Assembly: GCA_944358415.1 (NCBI GenBank)
Contig: CALVRA010000010.1
Span: 1-42,198, forward strand
Direction: 5' to 3'
DNA length: 42,198 nt
Source of the DNA: an uncultured Bacilli bacterium
Lineage (GTDB): Bacteria; Bacillota_I; Bacilli_A; RF39; UBA660
In this document: one piece after another, positions 38,719 to 42,198 of the stretch
Numbering within the stretch: position 1 is the stretch's first letter
How the letters are laid out: each line of letters starts with the position of its first letter
Translations under genes and position numbers: made by a program
Notes under the pieces: model-generated
What the model was told of the DNA's origin: nothing
What the model saw: only the letters and a program-made list of their open reading frames with translations
Databases searched by the model: none

Positions 38719-39633
38719 TTATTTACTCCTTTCTATTACTCTAAGTCTAGCACTTCTTGAGCGATGATTTTTTTCTATTTCTTCTTTTGTCGGCTTTATA
38801 TTAGCAATTATTTTATATTTTGGTTTATATTCTTCAGGAATTACTGGAAGGTTTTGTAATTCTTTTGGAACACTACTTACTTCTTTAAATATTTGTTTAC
38901 AGATTCTATCTTCTAAGGAATGGAAGGTAATGACGCATACTCTACCACCTTTTTTTATGAGGGTTAGTGAGTCTTTTAAGGCTTTTTCAAAGACGTTTAG
39001 TTCATCATTGACTTCTATTCTTATTGCTTGGAAAACTTTTCTAGCTGGATGGTGATTTCTTCGATATTTTTCTGGGACGCTATTTTTGATTATTTCTGAA
39101 AGTTCTAAGGTTGTTTCAATAGGTTTAATTTGTCTATTTTTTACTATAGCTTTCGCAATATTTATGGCATATTTTTCTTCGCCATAGGTTTTAAAGATAT
39201 GGATTAATTTATTTAAGTCATATTTATTGACAACTTCAAATGCGGTTAGGTTTTGAGTTTGATCCATTCGCATATCTAGTTTAGCGTCTTTATGAAAGCT
39301 GAAACCTCTTTCTTCTTCATCTAATTGTGGGGATGAGACACCTAAGTCGAAAAGAATACCATCTACTTCGTTTGTCCTTTTATTTATTTCATTTTTAAGG
39401 TTTACAAAGTTAGTATTAATTATTTCATAGTTAGTATTTATTTGTTTTAGTTTTTTATTTGCTTCTTTAATTGCTTCTTTATCTTGATCAAAGGCGTATA
39501 AGTAACCTTTCGGAATTTGTTTTAGAATTTGTGAGCTATGTCCGGCATAACCTAAAGTACAGTCAACAATGACGCTTTTATTATTTAAGTTTAGATAGTT
39601 TATACTTTCGGTTAATAGGACACTTTCATGCAT
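38719..39633 (-). CDS. rsmH: 16S rRNA (cytosine-1402 N4)-methyltransferase
   Basis: A 304-residue enzyme (MraW) with MHESVLLTESINYL, the SAM loop DCTLGYAGHS, GILFDLGVSSPQLDEEERGFSF and the C-terminal RSRSARLRVIER. It methylates C1402 of 16S rRNA with RsmI. The length and all motifs are normal. It is the second gene of the mra cluster. Confidence 0.96.
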   Translation of the reverse strand: MHESVLLTESINYLNLNNKSVIVDCTLGYAGHSSQILKQIPKGYLYAFDQDKEAIKEANKKLKQINTNYEIINTNFVNLKNEINKRTNEVDGILFDLGVSSPQLDEEERGFSFHKDAKLDMRMDQTQNLTAFEVVNKYDLNKLIHIFKTYGEEKYAINIAKAIVKNRQIKPIETTLELSEIIKNSVPEKYRRNHHPARKVFQAIRIEVNDELNVFEKALKDSLTLIKKGGRVCVITFHSLEDRICKQIFKEVSSVPKELQNLPVIPEEYKPKYKIIANIKPTKEEIEKNHRSRSARLRVIERSK

Positions 39634-39643
39634 GATATTCCTC

Positions 39644-40075
39644 CTAGTTTAAATTTTGTGAAAATAATTTATCAGCTTGTTTAGAGAAATCTTCTTCGTT
39701 TTCATTTATGAAGTTATTCCATTTATCATTACTCCAGATTTCTAATCTATCACCGACACCAATAATGACAGTTTCTTTTGTTAGTTCGGCGTATTTGATT
39801 AATGGGGATGAGATGTTTATTCTTCCTTGTTTATCAAATTCTAAGTTAGTAGCACCTGACATAAAAAATCTCATAAAGTTTCTAGCTTCTTTGATGTTTG
39901 GAAGTGTTTGATAGTGATTTATTATTTTTTCCCAGTTTTCCTTTTTATAGATAAATAAACAACCATCTAAGCCACGTGTTACGATGAAGTTATCTCCCAA
40001 TTCGTTTCTTAGTTTAGCTGGGATAGTTAAACGACCTTTTTCATCTATTTTTTGATGGTATTCGCCCATGAACAT
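39644..40075 (-). CDS. mraZ: MraZ transcriptional regulator
   Basis: A 143-residue protein with two SpoVT-AbrB-like domains: MFMGEYHQKIDEKGRLTIPA and the repeat FMSGATNLEFDKQGRINISS. MraZ binds DNA repeats ahead of its own gene and damps the operon. The start at 40075 is the ATG after GGGTGATAGCT; eleven further codons of open frame lie in the operator and match no MraZ. The neighbouring boxes (40081-40120) are its likely target. Confidence 0.95.
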   Translation of the reverse strand: MFMGEYHQKIDEKGRLTIPAKLRNELGDNFIVTRGLDGCLFIYKKENWEKIINHYQTLPNIKEARNFMRFFMSGATNLEFDKQGRINISSPLIKYAELTKETVIIGVGDRLEIWSNDKWNNFINENEEDFSKQADKLFSQNLN

Positions 40076-40080
40076 AGCTA

Positions 40081-40120
40081 TCACCCACTTTTCCCCACTT
40101 ATTTTCACTTTATACCACTA
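40081..40120 (-). promoter_or_regulatory. MraZ operator: four boxes at 10-base spacing
   Basis: On the minus strand TAGTGGTATA, AAGTGAAAAT, AAGTGGGGAA and AAGTGGGTGA follow one another directly. The last two have the GTGGG of known MraZ boxes; the first two are weaker. They lie between the -10 box and the mraZ start. Confidence 0.75.
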
Positions 40121-40148
40121 TTTTACTATTATAGGGTTTAAAAGTAAA
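40120..40148 (-). promoter_or_regulatory. Likely promoter of the mra operon
   Basis: On the minus strand TTTACT (40143-40148), 17 bases, TAAAAT (40120-40125). A second, upstream TTGACA lies near 40178-40185. Confidence 0.5.
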
Positions 40149-40243
40149 GGGAAACTTATTTATTTAATTGTTTTTTTATGTCAATTTACATGATTAATGG
40201 ACGTTTTCAATATTTTTGTATTGCGTTTGCGTTGCATAATATA

Positions 40244-40275
40244 ATAAAAATAGTGTAACAAATTCTGTTACACTA
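40244..40275 (-). terminator. Terminator of the repeat-containing pseudopilin gene
   Basis: The minus strand reads AGTGTAACA GAATT TGTTACACT then ATTTTTATT, overlapping the stop codon. Confidence 0.88.
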
Positions 40276-42042
40276 ATCTTTATTTATCATAGCGGCAATA
40301 GCATCTAAAGCACATTGAGCGTCTTCACAATCTAAATCGGTTGTTGATTTGTCAAATTTTAAATCTATGGCTCTTAGTTTGATTTGAACGTGATAGGTAC
40401 TACTATTGGTGTTGGTACCATCTGAGACATTGGCAACAATATCTCCATGATAGTCAAATGATACATTAACTGTTTTTGTAGTAACATTTACTGATGTGCC
40501 GTCATCTTTTCGATAAGTACATGTATAGGTGCTTCCACAACCATCTGGATAAGTTATGGTTACGGTGATTGGATATATACCACTTTGGGTAAAGGTTGGA
40601 GTTGGTACTACGGATGTAGCAACTTTTTGAGTGGCAGTTGCGGTTTTTCCAGTGGCATTGGTTATTCTAGTCATGATGGTATATTCGGTTCCCTGTTTTA
40701 AATTATTAAAGGTGTAGGTATTGATACCACTAGTTTGCCATGGACCATTATTGATTGAAAATTCATATTTGGTTACTTTACTTACTGATGTGATGTTGGC
40801 TATAGCAGTAATACTGCTTGTTGTGTGAGTGTTTGATAATGTTACTGATAGTTTATCTTCAGCAACGGTAACATTATAGGAATTACTAGCAGTATTGGTT
40901 CCATCTGAGACACTTGCGATTAGACTTCCTGATTCATTGAAAGTGATATCAGCTGTACTTGTACCAACGGTAATTACTGTTCCTTTATCCTTTTGATATG
41001 TACATGTATAGGTGCTTCCACAGCCATCTGGATAATGAATAGTGACGGTTTTAGGAACGTTTCCGGCTTCAGTAAAGGTTGGTTTTGGTATTACAGCGGT
41101 TGTCATTTGTCTATTGGCAGTGGCGACGGCTCCACTACGATTTGTTACTCTAGCCATAACCGTATATGTTGTTCCTTGCTTTAAATTAGAGAATGTATAA
41201 GCGTTATTGGTTCCAGCATTAACCCAATTTGCACCATTATCAACTGAGTATTCATATTTAGTTATTGGACTAGCAGAAGTGGCATTAGCAGTTACTGTTA
41301 TACTATTTGTTGTACTTATTGCGGATATGGTTAAGGTGATTTGCTGAGCTACTTCAACATGATAGCTATTAGAAGTAGAATTTTTACCATCAGAGACGGT
41401 GGCAACGATATCTCCATCGTTTGTAAATACAACGTCAGCAGTTTTTTCATTTACAGTAACGGATGCGCCATTATCTTTTTTATAGGTACAGGTATATATA
41501 TCACCACATCCATCTGGATAAGTTATAGTTACTGTTTTTGGGTTAGTGCCACTTTCTTTGAAGGTTGGTCCTGGAAGTTCTACAGGATTAGAGGTGAAAT
41601 AATAGGTGACATCATATTCATAATCTTTTGTTAAGTTCGCACTATCTAATATCATGGTGACATTAAGGTAACAGTTTGTACCATCACAAGAATCTTGAAT
41701 ACTATAGTTTTTGATATTAACGCTTTCTGGCATTTCAAAGTTTTGTCCATCTACTACTACTCTATTACTTTCTTTATCTATTTTAAAGTTTTTGCCATTT
41801 ATTTGGCAATTTCCTAAGTTTGTAGAATTATTACAAGATATTCTATTATCGTTTTCAGCTAGAATATTATTGATGTTTTTAGAGATAATACTAGCTTTTT
41901 CTTGAATGGCAGTTCTAGTACTAGCATCGGCAAAAATATCTTTTACTTCAATTAATACTTCAAAAAGAAAAATAGCAATTATCATGGTTAAAGAAAATGA
42001 TACTAGTAATTCAATGACAGTAAATCCTTTTTGATTTTTCAT
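40273..42042 (-). CDS. Large pseudopilin-like surface protein with three internal repeats
   Basis: A 589-residue protein. The N-terminus (MKNQKGFTVIELLVSFSLTM) is a prepilin signal, cut before F7. Residues 35-155 are globular with four Cys. Then come three repeats (about 158-233, 319-395, 480-555) of the pattern PTFxxxGxxPxTVTIxYPDGC with YTCTY, VSDGTN; each has a Cys pair. Two Fn3-like segments (236-315, 397-476: TKYEYSVDNG, FSNLKQGTTYTVMARVTN) separate them. A last segment has DCEDAQCALDA. It should be displayed on the cell surface by a pilus-like machine, perhaps as a tip or adhesin. Ribosome binding site AGGGGTGAGG. Upstream is a 16-bp palindrome. Confidence 0.8.
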   Translation of the reverse strand: MKNQKGFTVIELLVSFSLTMIIAIFLFEVLIEVKDIFADASTRTAIQEKASIISKNINNILAENDNRISCNNSTNLGNCQINGKNFKIDKESNRVVVDGQNFEMPESVNIKNYSIQDSCDGTNCYLNVTMILDSANLTKDYEYDVTYYFTSNPVELPGPTFKESGTNPKTVTITYPDGCGDIYTCTYKKDNGASVTVNEKTADVVFTNDGDIVATVSDGKNSTSNSYHVEVAQQITLTISAISTTNSITVTANATSASPITKYEYSVDNGANWVNAGTNNAYTFSNLKQGTTYTVMARVTNRSGAVATANRQMTTAVIPKPTFTEAGNVPKTVTIHYPDGCGSTYTCTYQKDKGTVITVGTSTADITFNESGSLIASVSDGTNTASNSYNVTVAEDKLSVTLSNTHTTSSITAIANITSVSKVTKYEFSINNGPWQTSGINTYTFNNLKQGTEYTIMTRITNATGKTATATQKVATSVVPTPTFTQSGIYPITVTITYPDGCGSTYTCTYRKDDGTSVNVTTKTVNVSFDYHGDIVANVSDGTNTNSSTYHVQIKLRAIDLKFDKSTTDLDCEDAQCALDAIAAMINKD

Positions 42043-42057
42043 ATCCTCACCCCTGTC

Positions 42058-42075
42058 TACTATAATTATAGTATA
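42058..42075 (-). promoter_or_regulatory. Extended -10 and palindrome before the repeat pseudopilin gene
   Basis: TACTATAATTATAGTA (42058-42073) is a perfect 16-bp palindrome. On the minus strand it overlaps the extended -10 TGATATACT (TATACT 42070-42075). Confidence 0.5.
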
Positions 42076-42139
42076 TCATATTTTTGATGTATTTATAGAA
42101 TAAAAATTATAAATAAGAAAAAAAGGTTCTATAATAAAT

Positions 42140-42176
42140 AGTGTTGGTGAATAAAATTTCACCGACACTGTTTTTA
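42140..42176. terminator. Hairpin near the right edge, probable terminator
   Basis: AGTGTTGGTGAA (42140-42151) and TTCACCGACACT (42158-42169) pair over 12 bp with one G-U on the plus strand, then TTTTTAT. The plus strand fits better (G-U rather than C-A), but no plus-strand gene is seen, and the minus strand may end a gene beyond the window. Confidence 0.55.
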
Positions 42177-42198
42177 TATAAAAAACGAGTCACTAACC

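Noticed and set aside
1-42198. Mycoplasma-type code with TGA as Trp
   Set aside because: TGA closes ltaS and ftsL at sensible ends, and Trp is coded by TGG throughout.

Overview
The window looks like chromosome of an uncultured, low-G+C member of the Bacilli, probably one of the small-genome gut lineages near RF39/RFN20 or Erysipelotrichia. The evidence is very A+T-rich DNA, strong GGAGG-type ribosome binding sites, standard code (TGA ends several genes, e.g. at 38424 and 5223), the ylbD-ylbE-rsmD and mraZ-rsmH-ftsL-PBP gene orders, an arginine T-box, PrsA, a spore protein SspI with a SigG-like promoter, and two YjcZ-type miniproteins. Lineage is inference; no rRNA or tRNA gene was seen. Most genes are on the minus strand.

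Left part (1-8288, minus strand): start of rpsU; a compact bacteriocin operon (peptidase-containing ABC exporter followed by two unannotated double-glycine peptides); ylbD-ylbE-rsmD; a TnpB remnant behind a promoter cassette also found upstream of recX; a TasA/camelysin-like secreted protein; an LtaS-type lipoteichoic acid synthase with a membrane-anchored partner; a candidate structured RNA; and a YihY-type membrane protein. Next (8303-11819): a receptor protein with a degenerate GGDEF domain, a small anchored protein, and a pseudopilin whose conserved second domain lies in another frame behind a run of nine A. At 11909 a plus-strand U32 protein starts from a promoter overlapping the pseudopilin promoter.

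Middle (14016-25198): a surface-fibre locus (DUF5305-type protein, SipW-type signal peptidase with a long membrane extension, four tandem TasA/camelysin-like paralogues, each with its own promoter and terminator); argS under a T-box; a type III toxin-antitoxin locus (three perfect 34-nt ToxI repeats, terminator, ToxN-like toxin); two YjcZ-like miniproteins; prsA, recX, feoA, sspI and an unknown anchored protein.

Right part (25395-42198): a short DnaE polymerase, a ClpX-like AAA+ protein with an unknown N-terminal domain, rpmB, a histidine kinase/response regulator pair, a 500-base stretch of gene and leader remnants, a CapA-like protein, a lipoprotein, cardiolipin synthase, a CmpB-type membrane protein, the division cluster mraZ-rsmH-ftsL-PBP with four MraZ boxes, and a large pseudopilin-like protein with three internal repeats. 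Much of the window serves the cell envelope: teichoic acid, cardiolipin, murein, secreted fibres, pseudopilins and signal peptidase. The most notable small elements are the two bacteriocin peptides, the ToxI RNA, the RNA between yihY and ltaS, the A9 frameshift and two pairs of duplicated leaders.
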